Origin: Acidobacteriaceae bacterium
Lineage (GTDB): Bacteria > Acidobacteriota > Terriglobia > Terriglobales > Acidobacteriaceae
DNA length: 64,000 nucleotides
Assembly (NCBI GenBank): GCA_003131585.1
Contig: PKVW01000037.1
Span: 2,733-66,732 of the forward strand
Direction of reading: 5' to 3'
In this document: in pieces, positions 1 to 8,392 of the stretch
Layout: every line of letters starts with the position of its first letter
How positions within the stretch are numbered: position 1 is the first letter of the stretch
Made by a program: the position numbers and the translations under genes
Notes under the pieces: model-generated
What the model was told of the DNA's origin: nothing
Databases searched by the model: none
Seen by the model: only the letters and a program-made list of their open reading frames with translations

Positions 1-2
1 AC

Positions 3-1559
3 TGGAAGCTGGCGCTGATCACCTTTGCCGTGCTTCCCTTCATCGTTGTAGCGACCAAGATTTTCCGCGACCGGGTGCGCGATTCCTACCGCCGCATTCG
101 CGTCGCCATCGCGCGCATCAACTCCTACCTGCAGGAGCACGTCAGCGGGATGGTCGTCCTGCAACTCTTCAATCGCGAGCGCAAGGCCTACAACCGCTTC
201 TCAGAAATCAATCGCAGCCACATGGACGCGTTCAAAGACGCGATCCTGGCCTACTCGGTTTACTACCCCGTAGTCGAGATTCTCTCAGCGATCGCGATTG
301 CTTGCGTCATCTGGTTCGGCGGCAGCGACGTGATGCGAAATATCTCGGCGAGCAGTGTTGCCGTGCAATTCAATTGGAAGACGCTGGTCGCATTCCGCCT
401 GGTGCCGACGGTGGCGACGCTGGGCGTGCTGGTCGCCTTCATCCAGTACGCTCTGCGCTTCTTCCGGCCGATCATGGACTTCAGCGAAAAATACAACATC
501 CTGCAATCGGCCATGGCCGCCAGCGAACGCATTTTCAAGCTGCTGGACACGCCCGTGCAGGTGGTTTCGCCCGCAGTTACCATGCGTCCGGAAGGACCGG
601 GCCGCATCGAATTCGATCACGTCTGGTTCGCCTACCGCGACGCGCCGGCGAATGGTTCCGAACCCAACCAGGCTCGTGGGGAGACGGAAGCTGATGTGGA
701 GAAAAAAGCCCATGTGGGGACGGCCGCCCTCGGCCGTCCAGCCGAGCAAAGCTCGGCAGGCTCTTCGCTCTCCGAGACAACGGCCAGCGATCACTCCCAC
801 GACTGGGTCCTGCGTGATGTAACCTTCGCCATCGAACCCGGCGAAACCGTAGCCATTGTCGGCCACACCGGCGCCGGCAAGACCACACTGATCTCGCTCC
901 TGCTGCGTTTTTACGATGTGCAGAAAGGCGCAGTCAGAATCGACGGCGTCGACGTCAAAGAGATGGATCTCGCCGACCTGCGCAGCCGCTTCGGCGTAGT
1001 CCTGCAGGATCCATTCCTGTTCAGCGGCACGATCGCCGGAAATATCCGGCTCGGGACCCAGCGCATTCGGGACGAAGACGTCGAAAAGGCCGCCGAAGAC
1101 GTGAACCTCGCCGACTTCATCCGCGCCTTGCCCAAAGGCTTCGACGAAGAGGTCCGCGAGCGCGGTTCCACGCTTTCCACCGGTCAGAAGCAACTCATCT
1201 CGTTCGCGCGCGCCCTGGCGCATGAACCGAAGATCCTGATTCTCGACGAAGCTACGTCGAGCGTGGATACCGAAACCGAATTCAAAGTGCGCGACGCTCT
1301 CAGCCGTATGGTCGAGGGACGCACCTCGCTGATCATCGCCCACCGGCTTTCGACCGTGCAGCGCGCCGACAAGATCATCGTGATGCACAAAGGCCAGGTC
1401 CGTGAAATGGGCACGCATCAACAGCTTCTGGCCCAGCGTGGGATTTACTTCAAGCTCTACCAGCTCCAATACAAAGACCAGGAGCCTCAATGTGGGGCGG
1501 GCGCCGTCGCCCGGGATAGCTTCAGGGAGCCGGAAGTCACCGCCAGCGCGGATGACTAG
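3..1559 (+). CDS. ABC exporter, fused permease-ATPase (5' end cut by window)
   Basis: Half of a homodimeric or heterodimeric ABC exporter (MsbA/lipid or multidrug type); the frame is open to the window edge, so the first membrane helices are missing and 518 residues are visible. The visible N-terminal third is the last part of the exporter membrane domain. The nucleotide-binding domain follows: Walker A GHTGAGKTT (nt 861-887), a signature reading LSTGQ instead of LSGGQ, Walker B ILILDEATSSVD and the H-loop (IIAHRLS). Between the first beta strand (FAYRDAP) and its continuation (WVLRDVTF) lies a poorly conserved stretch of about 50 residues that contains a 48-bp palindromic repeat (713-760). 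The last 20 residues contain another repeat-derived segment. The substrate cannot be told. Confidence 0.9.
   Translation, partial: WKLALITFAVLPFIVVATKIFRDRVRDSYRRIRVAIARINSYLQEHVSGMVVLQLFNRERKAYNRFSEINRSHMDAFKDAILAYSVYYPVVEILSAIAIACVIWFGGSDVMRNISASSVAVQFNWKTLVAFRLVPTVATLGVLVAFIQYALRFFRPIMDFSEKYNILQSAMAASERIFKLLDTPVQVVSPAVTMRPEGPGRIEFDHVWFAYRDAPANGSEPNQARGETEADVEKKAHVGTAALGRPAEQSSAGSSLSETTASDHSHDWVLRDVTFAIEPGETVAIVGHTGAGKTTLISLLLRFYDVQKGAVRIDGVDVKEMDLADLRSRFGVVLQDPFLFSGTIAGNIRLGTQRIRDEDVEKAAEDVNLADFIRALPKGFDEEVRERGSTLSTGQKQLISFARALAHEPKILILDEATSSVDTETEFKVRDALSRMVEGRTSLIIAHRLSTVQRADKIIVMHKGQVREMGTHQQLLAQRGIYFKLYQLQYKDQEPQCGAGAVARDSFREPEVTASADD
713..760 (+). repeat. 48-bp double-hairpin repeat, copy 1, in frame in the ABC exporter gene
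   Basis: Two perfect adjacent hairpins: an 8-bp stem (719-726 with 731-738) and a 7-bp stem (741-747 with 751-757, loop AAA). The inverted copy at 3474-3521 in lpxB has the same length and fold. The element is 16 codons long and adds no stop codon. Confidence 0.85.
1491..1513 (+). repeat. Partial relative of the double-hairpin repeat at the 3' end of the ABC exporter gene
   Basis: Starts with the same TGTGGGG head as the 48-bp repeat, followed by a single 6-bp perfect hairpin (1498-1503 with 1508-1513). It is read as part of the last 25 codons of the exporter and seems to have extended its C-terminus. The second hairpin is absent. Confidence 0.55.
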
Positions 1560-1588
1560 CGGTTCTGCAATGCTGATATCTCCGGCGG

Positions 1589-2173
1589 CTAGGCGGTCGG
1601 CACGCCGTTCCGAAGTTTATCGAGGAATGCAGCAAAGCTCGGGCTGCGAGCTTCCATGACTTGCTGGTCCATCGAGGCAGCGATCTCCTCTGCGACGCGG
1701 GACGTATAGATCCTCGGCTCAAGCAGGTTCATCAAATGGAGCTTAGGATTGGTCATGCCGTCTGGTTGGGAGACATCGACCTTACCCAGGCTGCGGTCCT
1801 TCAAGAACTCACGGAGCTTTTCAGAATGAGCAAAGAACCAAGCTTCCAAATGTCTAACTGCGACAGCTACAAGCTTGGGTACTGCGACATCCTTAAGATG
1901 GGACGCCATCTCCTCGAAGGGAGCCGCAGCTTCGGCAGCGTCATGGGCATCGGCATCGACCAGCACGACAAACTTATCGGGCGCCGTTCCTCGATTGGAC
2001 ATTTCGTACCAGGCTGCTTTGATCAGGTTCTTGGCTTGTTCGGGCGTGAGCGACGCGTTACCAGGTGGCTTCCGCACTTCGATCTCCGCAGTCTCGCGAA
2101 AGCTTCGACAAAGGTGCGGGACTGAGCGCCGGTCCGTTTCGCCCGAAACTACTACCACAACTCTCTTAGCCAA
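1589..2173 (-). CDS. DUF4276 family protein (Toprim-like), partner of the AAA ATPase
   Basis: A 194-residue DUF4276 protein. The N-terminus has a hydrophobic strand followed by SGETD (residues 10-14, Glu12), and residues 71-78 read LVDADAHD, with acidic residues D73, D75 and D78. This Glu then DxD layout is that of Toprim-like nuclease folds (inference from family). It starts with TTG; a GGAGG sequence 7 nt upstream supports this start. Only 3 nt separate it from the stop of the upstream AAA ATPase, so the two are one transcription unit. Such ATPase plus Toprim-like pairs (OLD, PARIS, RloA/RloB) are often anti-phage systems; this role is inferred. Confidence 0.8.
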   Translation of the reverse strand: MAKRVVVVVSGETDRRSVPHLCRSFRETAEIEVRKPPGNASLTPEQAKNLIKAAWYEMSNRGTAPDKFVVLVDADAHDAAEAAAPFEEMASHLKDVAVPKLVAVAVRHLEAWFFAHSEKLREFLKDRSLGKVDVSQPDGMTNPKLHLMNLLEPRIYTSRVAEEIAASMDQQVMEARSPSFAAFLDKLRNGVPTA

Positions 2174-2176
2174 CCG

Positions 2177-3307
2177 TCAGCCTCCAAAGCCCTTGCTTTC
2201 ATAGAACTCCCCCAGCCCGAAACCTGATGCTGTGAGGGCCTCACGAACAGCTTCGGGAGCCATTTCTCTTTCAACTTTCGTGCCGCTTTCGCTTCGGCGC
2301 ACCACGCACACCGCTTCAGGCTCATCGAGGAAGTTCAGTAACAGTGGTGAGTGGGTCGTAATCAAGATCTGGGTCTTGTCCTTTGCCAGTTGCAGATACC
2401 TTGCAAAGGCTTCCAACGCATTGGGATGGATGTAGTTCTCGGGTTCCTCGATTCCGACCAGTGCAATGTCCTCCTCCCCTAGGAGAGCCGTCATCAGCGC
2501 AAGCATCCGGAGCGTCCCGCTTGACGCCTGCAGTTGATGTACGGGAAAATTGAGTCCAGCCTCCGTCTGCACAAAGTAGGTACGTCCGTCATCTTCCCGC
2601 TGCCGAAACTCAATGCGCTCGGGGACACCGAGAACGTCATTCGTTGCAGAAACGATCCGCTCAAACACTTCGTGCTTCGACTCTTTAATAGCGAAAAGCC
2701 GGCCCGCCAGATTGTGGCCTACATGGTCCAGGCGTGGCCCTTCATCGTTGGGGAAGGTAGGGCCCCGGAGGACGAGGGGGGCTGGATCGAAAAAGCCCCA
2801 TCGGCTCACAAAATCCGCGACTGCCCGGCCCGGAAATGAAGTATCGACAGCCGCCGCCGCGAGGGCGCAGCCCGACTGCTGCGGCAGGGATAACTTAACT
2901 TTTGTGTTGGACTCCTCCGACCACCACCATCCTTTCCCGCGCTCACTGTTCAAGAGGTGCTTGTTTGAATCGCTTCGATGGAGCGACTCGACGACCTCGA
3001 AGTCGAAGCCCCGCTTCCTGACCTTCACTGACCACTCGAAACGCTGGTTCCCTTCGCTCACATCAATCTGGATCGAGACGGTGTCAGCAATCTCGCCCTT
3101 CCAAGCGAGCTGGACCACATTGCCACGCGTAACAACAGCTCGCGAAAAGTCTTTTTCCTGGACTCCTTGGGCCAGAAACCGCAGAGTGTCCAAGATGTTG
3201 CTCTTCCCGGAAGCGTTGCTTCCGATCAGCAGATTCAGGGAATTGAGTCGCAGGTCCAGCTCATGCAAGCTTCGATAATTCTCGACACGTAGACGCTCTA
3301 GCTTCAT
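2177..3307 (-). CDS. AAA family ATPase (AAA_21/OLD-like, SMC-type)
   Basis: A 376-residue ABC/SMC-type ATPase. Walker A GSNASGKSN is at residues 29-37, a signature-like ASSGTLRML at 261-269, Walker B IALVGIEEPE at 281-290, and the switch TTHS near 317. No helicase or nuclease domain is fused, so any nuclease activity should come from the downstream DUF4276 protein. The ATG has GGGGAG 9 nt upstream. In related two-gene systems the ATPase senses a phage trigger and holds or releases the Toprim effector; whether this pair does so is inference. It sits alone between the exporter gene and lpxB, with no integrase nearby. Confidence 0.85.
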   Translation of the reverse strand: MKLERLRVENYRSLHELDLRLNSLNLLIGSNASGKSNILDTLRFLAQGVQEKDFSRAVVTRGNVVQLAWKGEIADTVSIQIDVSEGNQRFEWSVKVRKRGFDFEVVESLHRSDSNKHLLNSERGKGWWWSEESNTKVKLSLPQQSGCALAAAAVDTSFPGRAVADFVSRWGFFDPAPLVLRGPTFPNDEGPRLDHVGHNLAGRLFAIKESKHEVFERIVSATNDVLGVPERIEFRQREDDGRTYFVQTEAGLNFPVHQLQASSGTLRMLALMTALLGEEDIALVGIEEPENYIHPNALEAFARYLQLAKDKTQILITTHSPLLLNFLDEPEAVCVVRRSESGTKVEREMAPEAVREALTASGFGLGEFYESKGFGG

Positions 3308-3383
3308 TTCGACTGGCTCCCCACAATATTACAACGCCTTGGCCGAGTACGCTCCACAAAGCGAAGCTGGGTACAATAGCCCG

Positions 3384-4655
3384 GTGCGAATCCTGATCTC
3401 AGCCGGCGAAGCTTCTGGGGAAATGTACGGCGCGCAGCTCATCGAAGCCCTGCACCGGGCTGCCGAGCGAAGGCCTGCGGAGCTTCGCTCCGCCGGACAG
3501 CCGGGGGCGGCTGTCCCCACACAAGCATTTCAATCCGCAGCAGCACCGCAGCTCGAATTTTTCGGCGTCGGCGGAGAGCGCATGCGCGCCGCCGGCTGCG
3601 ACACCGTCGTCGACGCGAAAGACCTCTCCGTTGTAGGCATCACCGAAATCCTCAGTCATCTGCCCAAGATCTATGGCCTCTACCAGCATCTGCTTAACGA
3701 AGCCGACAAGCGCAAGCCCGATCTTGCCATCGTCATCGACTCGCCGGCGTTCAACTGGCGCGTAGCGCGGCAGATGAAGAAACGAGGCATTCCCGTGGTC
3801 TATTATGTCGCGCCGCAGTTCTGGGCGTGGCGCCAAGGACGAGTCCGCCTGCTCCGCGACTACATCGACAAATCGCTGGTGATCTTTCCCTTCGAAGAGA
3901 AGTTCTACCGTGACCGCGGCGTGGATGCGACCTTCGTCGGCCATCCGCTCGCCGAACTGCCGCACCCGGCCATCGCCCGCAACGACTATTCCGCGCAGTT
4001 TCATCTCGATTCCGCCAAAAATTGGATTACGCTCATGCCCGGCAGCCGCGTCAAAGAAGTGCGCATGAACCTGCCCACCATCCTCGAAGCGGCCGCCCAA
4101 CTCGGCCCCGATTATGAATTTCTGCTGCCGGTCGCGCCCATGCTCGACCGCGCCTTCCTGCAACGCCTGATCCGTCAGCACAACATCACACTCGTCCCCG
4201 AATCCCTGCCCGCGCTCTGGCATTGCCGCGCCGGCATCATCGCCAGCGGCACCGCGACAGTTGAGGCTGCCCTGATGCGCACGCCGTTCGTGATGGTCTA
4301 CCGCGTCTCGGCTCTCACTTACCTGTTGGGCAAACCGCGAGTCAAAGTCCCGCGCTTTGCAATGGTCAACCTCATCGCCGGGGAGGATGTCGTCCCAGAG
4401 CTGGTTCAACACGACTTCACCGCACACAATGTTGTTGACCGCCTGCAGGAAATCCTCCCTGATGGCCCCGTCCGCGACCGGATGTTGGCAAGCCTAACCC
4501 AGGTAAAGGCCAGGCTCCGTCTGCCACAGAGCGCCGCTGCAGGACCAGCGCAGTACCCGGCAGACCGAGCCGCGGAGATCGTTTTAGAGATGCTGCATCG
4601 GAAACCGCCTCACAATAGACCGGCGGAGTACACCGCAGCCCCCCCCAGGGGCTAA
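3384..4655 (+). CDS. lpxB: Lipid-A-disaccharide synthase
   Basis: Glycosyltransferase of family 19 that joins UDP-diacylglucosamine and lipid X to the lipid A disaccharide at the inner face of the cytoplasmic membrane. The GTG at 3384 gives the family N-terminus MRILISAGEASGEMYG; an upstream TTG (3339) would add 15 residues that do not look conserved. FFGVGGERM, IDSPAFNW, PQFWAW, LPGSR and SGTATVEAAL are all present. At 423 residues it is longer than usual (about 380-390) because about 30 extra residues interrupt the segment between LIEALHR and LEFFGVGG; this insert contains an inverted 48-bp double-hairpin repeat. The stop codon lies inside another dispersed repeat, which probably replaced the native C-terminus. 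Confidence 0.92.
   Translation: MRILISAGEASGEMYGAQLIEALHRAAERRPAELRSAGQPGAAVPTQAFQSAAAPQLEFFGVGGERMRAAGCDTVVDAKDLSVVGITEILSHLPKIYGLYQHLLNEADKRKPDLAIVIDSPAFNWRVARQMKKRGIPVVYYVAPQFWAWRQGRVRLLRDYIDKSLVIFPFEEKFYRDRGVDATFVGHPLAELPHPAIARNDYSAQFHLDSAKNWITLMPGSRVKEVRMNLPTILEAAAQLGPDYEFLLPVAPMLDRAFLQRLIRQHNITLVPESLPALWHCRAGIIASGTATVEAALMRTPFVMVYRVSALTYLLGKPRVKVPRFAMVNLIAGEDVVPELVQHDFTAHNVVDRLQEILPDGPVRDRMLASLTQVKARLRLPQSAAAGPAQYPADRAAEIVLEMLHRKPPHNRPAEYTAAPPRG
3474..3521 (-). repeat. 48-bp double-hairpin repeat, copy 2, inverted, in frame in lpxB
   Basis: Reverse-orientation copy of the element at 713-760, same length, 41 of 48 positions identical. Stems are 3495-3502 with 3509-3516 and 3477-3483 with 3487-3493. 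Of the seven differences, four form two compensatory base-pair changes and three lie in loops or the linker. It is read in the opposite sense to copy 1, so it encodes an unrelated peptide. Confidence 0.85.
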
Positions 4656-4705
4656 AGCCCGCGTCCTTATTGGCTCTTGGCGGCACGGCTGAAGCCGTGC
4701 CCTTC
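4640..4705 (+). repeat. Dispersed repeat with two hairpins at the lpxB 3' end
   Basis: GGGCTAAAGCCC (about 4650-4661) is followed after some 20 nt by a perfect 8-bp hairpin with a TGAA loop (4682-4701). The lpxB stop codon TAA is part of the first palindrome. A related element in reverse orientation is embedded in midA near 11264-11350. It may also act as a processing or termination structure, but there is no T-run. Confidence 0.7.
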
Positions 4706-4853
4706 CAAACCCTCCTCAAGCCTAATTTTTTCTAGCCTCAAGCTAGGAGCTAGAAGCTAGCAGCCGCTCTTCTAAACCTTGTGCTCCCAGCATCTTTTAG
4801 GTGAGAATCTTCATCATAGGAATGTTGGGCCCATTTCCGGGAGACTCTTCTTA

Positions 4854-6872
4854 ATGCAGATTCGCCTTCGGCGCGACCAGAGCGTTCTGTCGAGTTCCCT
4901 CGTCCTGCTGCTATTGGCTTTCGTCGCGATCCCCTCATCGGCCGCCGAGAAGGCCCACCTGCGCGTTGACGATTACCAGATCGAGGCCGAGCTTACGCCT
5001 CATCTTCATCAGATTTCGGCACGGGTAAAGGTGAAATTCACGGCCCTCCAGGACCTGAGTGTTGCCGTCTTCGAACTGCACAACGGCTTACGCGTCACGA
5101 GGGTTCTCGACGCCAACAACCAGCCACTCTCGGCCGAGCGGGTCACGCAGGATTCGACGGTGCGCGTGCCACTTCCCGCGGGCCTGCCCAAAGACGCTTC
5201 CACCACGCTTATCTTCGAATACGAGGGCCAACTCGAAACCGCCGACGACAGCCCGGTTCCCGGACTCAAGCTCGCCTACATCGGCGACGACACCAGCTAC
5301 CTGCTCTACGCCGGACGGTGGTTCCCGGTGAGCGGCTACGGCCTCAACCGCTTCACCTCGACCATCAGCGTCACCGTTCCGGCTCACATGCTGGTGATCG
5401 GCAGCGGAAAGTCCACGGTCACCGACAATCCGGCCTCGAAAAAACCCAACACCAATGGCCTCCCCACCAAGACATTTACGTTCGTCTATGCAAAAGCGAG
5501 CTTCCCCGGCACCATCGTCGCAGGCATCTTCCAGGAATACAAAAGCGATGAAGCCGGAATGGATCTGCACGTCTTCTTCAAACCCGCCCACCAGTCGCTG
5601 GCTCCCGAGTACACCACCACCGCAGTCCAGGAGTTCACCTACTTCATCACTCTTTACGGCACTCCTCTGTCGCAGAAGCTCAACGTGGTGGAGCTGCCGG
5701 GCGACACGGTTCCCTACGCGTGGGCTCCTGAGATCGCCGGCCTCGCAGGCCCGTCCATCACAGAAAAGACGAACTACCGGCTGCTCGCCAATGCCATCGC
5801 CCATCAATGGTGGGGAGTTTCCGTAAGTCCCGCCTCAAAGGATGATTGGTGGCTCACTGACGGCTTTTCCCGCTATTCCGAAGCCATGTACGTGGAGAAT
5901 GCCGCCGGCGCCGCGGGTCTTGAAGAAGCGGTGAAGGATATGTCGGTGGGCGCTCTGGCCTATGACACCGTTCCGCTTTCCAGCGCCAGCAAACTCGATC
6001 CGTTCTCCACCGAGTTTCAGTCGCTGGTGACCGACAAGGGCGCGATGATCCTGCACATGCTGCGCTGGGTGCTGGGCGAGGACAAATACCTGAAGACCAT
6101 GCGCGAGTTCGCCGAGACATACGCCGGAAAATCGGCCAGCATGGACGATTTCCGCGCCATCGCCGAGAAACATTACGGCGAGCAGCTCACCTGGTTCTTC
6201 TCCCAGTGGCTGGATTCCACCGGCGCGCCCGAGTTCAAGGTTAAGTACACCACCTACCGCCTCGGCAGCAACAAAGGCTTCCGCGTCACCGGCGAGATTT
6301 CCCAGGATCTCGACCTGTTCCGCATGCCCGTGGACCTGCGTATTGACACGGACGGCAAAACGGAAGACAAGAGAATCGAAGTGGTCGGCACCAACTCACC
6401 CTTTACTGTCGAAACCTTCGGACGCCCGCGGCGGATCGCCGTCGATCCCGATCATCGCGTGCTCACCAACTCTTCGGACGTGAAGCTGCGTTCTTCCATT
6501 CTTCGCGGTCAGGCCATGCAGCAGCAGGGCGACCTTTCCGGTGCGCTCGCGGAATTCAATAAGGCGCTCGACCTCAACAAGAACAGCTCCCTCGCCCACT
6601 ACCGCATCGCGGAAATCTTCTTCCTGCAGAGAAACTATCAGTCCTCGGCGAACTCCTACCGCTCGTCCATCAACGGCAACGGGGATCCCCGTTGGACCGA
6701 AGTCTGGAGCCATATCCAACTGGGCAAGATCTTCGACATCACCGGCCAGCGCGAGCGCGCCATCAACGAATACCGGCAAGCCATCCAGACCAACGACGAT
6801 ACCTTCGCCGCTCTCGAAGAAGCCCGCAAGTATCTGCAGAAAGCCTTCGAGCGGCCCAAGAACAAAGAGTAA
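4854..6872 (+). CDS. M1 aminopeptidase-like protein with TPR tail, probably catalytically dead
   Basis: A 672-residue exported protein: a hydrophobic signal sequence in the first 32 residues, an M1-type N-terminal beta domain, a gluzincin-like central domain and C-terminal TPR-like repeats (about residues 545-665). ATG 4854 is chosen because it opens directly onto the signal peptide. In M1 enzymes zinc is bound by HExxH-x18-E. Here the aligned residues are N313-A314-I-A-H317, then 18 residues, then D336, within AIAHQWWG and WLTDGFSRYSE. The first zinc His and the catalytic Glu are therefore missing and the third ligand is Asp. GAMEN is not recognisable. The fold is clear; peptidase activity is unlikely, and a binding or scaffold role in the periplasm is possible. 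Confidence 0.85.
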   Translation: MQIRLRRDQSVLSSSLVLLLLAFVAIPSSAAEKAHLRVDDYQIEAELTPHLHQISARVKVKFTALQDLSVAVFELHNGLRVTRVLDANNQPLSAERVTQDSTVRVPLPAGLPKDASTTLIFEYEGQLETADDSPVPGLKLAYIGDDTSYLLYAGRWFPVSGYGLNRFTSTISVTVPAHMLVIGSGKSTVTDNPASKKPNTNGLPTKTFTFVYAKASFPGTIVAGIFQEYKSDEAGMDLHVFFKPAHQSLAPEYTTTAVQEFTYFITLYGTPLSQKLNVVELPGDTVPYAWAPEIAGLAGPSITEKTNYRLLANAIAHQWWGVSVSPASKDDWWLTDGFSRYSEAMYVENAAGAAGLEEAVKDMSVGALAYDTVPLSSASKLDPFSTEFQSLVTDKGAMILHMLRWVLGEDKYLKTMREFAETYAGKSASMDDFRAIAEKHYGEQLTWFFSQWLDSTGAPEFKVKYTTYRLGSNKGFRVTGEISQDLDLFRMPVDLRIDTDGKTEDKRIEVVGTNSPFTVETFGRPRRIAVDPDHRVLTNSSDVKLRSSILRGQAMQQQGDLSGALAEFNKALDLNKNSSLAHYRIAEIFFLQRNYQSSANSYRSSINGNGDPRWTEVWSHIQLGKIFDITGQRERAINEYRQAIQTNDDTFAALEEARKYLQKAFERPKNKE

Positions 6873-7098
6873 AGACTGAAGAGCAGAGCTGCTCGGGACG
6901 GAAGAAGATCCACGGAAAGCATGAATGGACTGATCCCCGTCTCCGTGTCCCCCAGCTAACCTTTTTTGCCTTCCCTCGGTCTAACAAGCCAACGACCGCG
7001 TGGAACTTCGCAGAGCCCGGCTGCGTATTACTGAGCAGATGGTTGAACGGAAACTCGTTGGGCGGGATTGAGACCCCTCGCCTGAACGTTGCCCGGAA

Positions 7099-7128
7099 CC
7101 CCCACGCACCTCCGCGGAGGCGTGGGGG
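7099..7128 (+). promoter_or_regulatory. Strong hairpin over the ribosome-binding region of the first MacB-like permease
   Basis: CCCCCACG (7099-7106) pairs with CGTGGGGG (7121-7128) around an inner palindrome CCTCCGCGGAGG. The only purine-rich ribosome-binding candidate, GGGGG, ends 9 nt before the ATG at 7138 and is inside the stem. It could control translation or simply be a dispersed repeat. Confidence 0.5.
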
Positions 7129-7137
7129 TATAGGTCC

Positions 7138-8385
7138 ATGCGAACCCTTCTCGACATCGTCCGGCAGTCGCTCTCCACGCTATGGGCGCACAAGCTGCGC
7201 TCGTTTCTCACCATGTTCGGAATCGCCTGGGGCGTGGGCTCACTGCTGCTTCTGGTAGGTCTGGGGGAAGGCTTCCGCAGCGGTCAGGAAAAACAGCTCG
7301 CCACTCTGGGACAAAACATAATGTTTATGTTTCCCGGACGCGTCCCGGCCATCCAGGGCAGCACGCAATCCGGACAAACTTACTACTTCACCTATGCAGA
7401 CTACTCCGCCATCCGGCAGCAAGCGAAGTTCGTCGGCGCTCTTTCTCCGGTGCTGAATCGTGAGGATATCCGCGCCGTCAGCGACTACGGCTCCACCAAC
7501 GGCCAGGTGTTCGGCGTCGCTTCCGATTACAACCAGATTCGCAACGTACCCATCAGTCCGGGACGCTGGTTTAACGATCAGGACAATGTCGAGCGCCGCC
7601 GCGTCGCCGTTGTGGGATGGGAACTGCTCAAGAACATGTTTCCCGGACGGCCCGCCGTGGGGTCCACGATTCTCTTGAATGGCATCAGTTTCGATATCGT
7701 CGGAGTGGTCGCCAAGGTTGGCCGCGACGGCAACAACGGCACCAATTCGCGCATCTTCATCCCCATCGAAACCATGCGCAACCTGTTTCGCCTGACCAAG
7801 GCGAACTCCGAGGATGCCATTTCCTTTATCAATTACCAGCCCATCCGCAAAGACCTCCATACCGAGGCCAAGAGCGAGATTCACCAGATCATCGCCAGCC
7901 GCCACGGCTTCGATCCCAAACTGGAAGACGCCTTTGAAGACTGGGATACGATCGAAAACATGCAGCGCGTGGGCAAGATCTTCGACGCCATGGATTGGTT
8001 CCTGGGCGTGGTCGGCGTCGTGACCCTCGGACTCGGCGCCATCGGCATCGTCAACATCATGCTGGTTTCGGTGAGCGAGCGCACCAAAGAGATCGGCCTG
8101 CGGAAAGCGTTGGGCGCAACTTACCACAACATTCTCACGCAATTCTTTGTCGAGGGAGCGTTCCTCACCGCATTCAGTGGTGGAATCGGGTTGGTTCTGG
8201 CCACTGGCTTTGTCACGCTGCTGGCCCTGTTGCCGGCCCCCGAGGGGTTCGATACGCCGCGAATTATTCCCGCTTCCGCGCTTGTGGCCATTGGTTCGCT
8301 GGCAGTCGCCGGGATTTCCGCCGGTCTCTATCCCGCCCGCAAAGCCGCGCTGATGGAACCGGTAGAAGCATTGAGGCAGGAGTAA
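7138..8385 (+). CDS. MacB-like ABC transporter permease
   Basis: A 415-residue FtsX/MacB-type permease. A first membrane helix lies near residues 20-45, followed by a large periplasmic MacB_PCD domain (about 50-265) and three C-terminal helices (about 280-400). The typical segment after the second helix, SERTKEIGLRKALGA, is present, and the protein ends in PVEALRQE. Such proteins work as dimers with a separate MacB/LolD-type ATPase in mechanotransmission or lipoprotein export; no such ATPase gene is present in this window. The following gene is a paralogue in the same direction, 107 nt downstream, so the two may form a heterodimer. Confidence 0.88.
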   Translation: MRTLLDIVRQSLSTLWAHKLRSFLTMFGIAWGVGSLLLLVGLGEGFRSGQEKQLATLGQNIMFMFPGRVPAIQGSTQSGQTYYFTYADYSAIRQQAKFVGALSPVLNREDIRAVSDYGSTNGQVFGVASDYNQIRNVPISPGRWFNDQDNVERRRVAVVGWELLKNMFPGRPAVGSTILLNGISFDIVGVVAKVGRDGNNGTNSRIFIPIETMRNLFRLTKANSEDAISFINYQPIRKDLHTEAKSEIHQIIASRHGFDPKLEDAFEDWDTIENMQRVGKIFDAMDWFLGVVGVVTLGLGAIGIVNIMLVSVSERTKEIGLRKALGATYHNILTQFFVEGAFLTAFSGGIGLVLATGFVTLLALLPAPEGFDTPRIIPASALVAIGSLAVAGISAGLYPARKAALMEPVEALRQE

Positions 8386-8392
8386 GAAATGA

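Noticed and set aside
285-1490. 401-codon open frame on the minus strand opposite the ABC exporter
   Set aside because: It is antisense to a clear ABC ATPase, has no domain, and such frames are expected opposite GC-rich genes.
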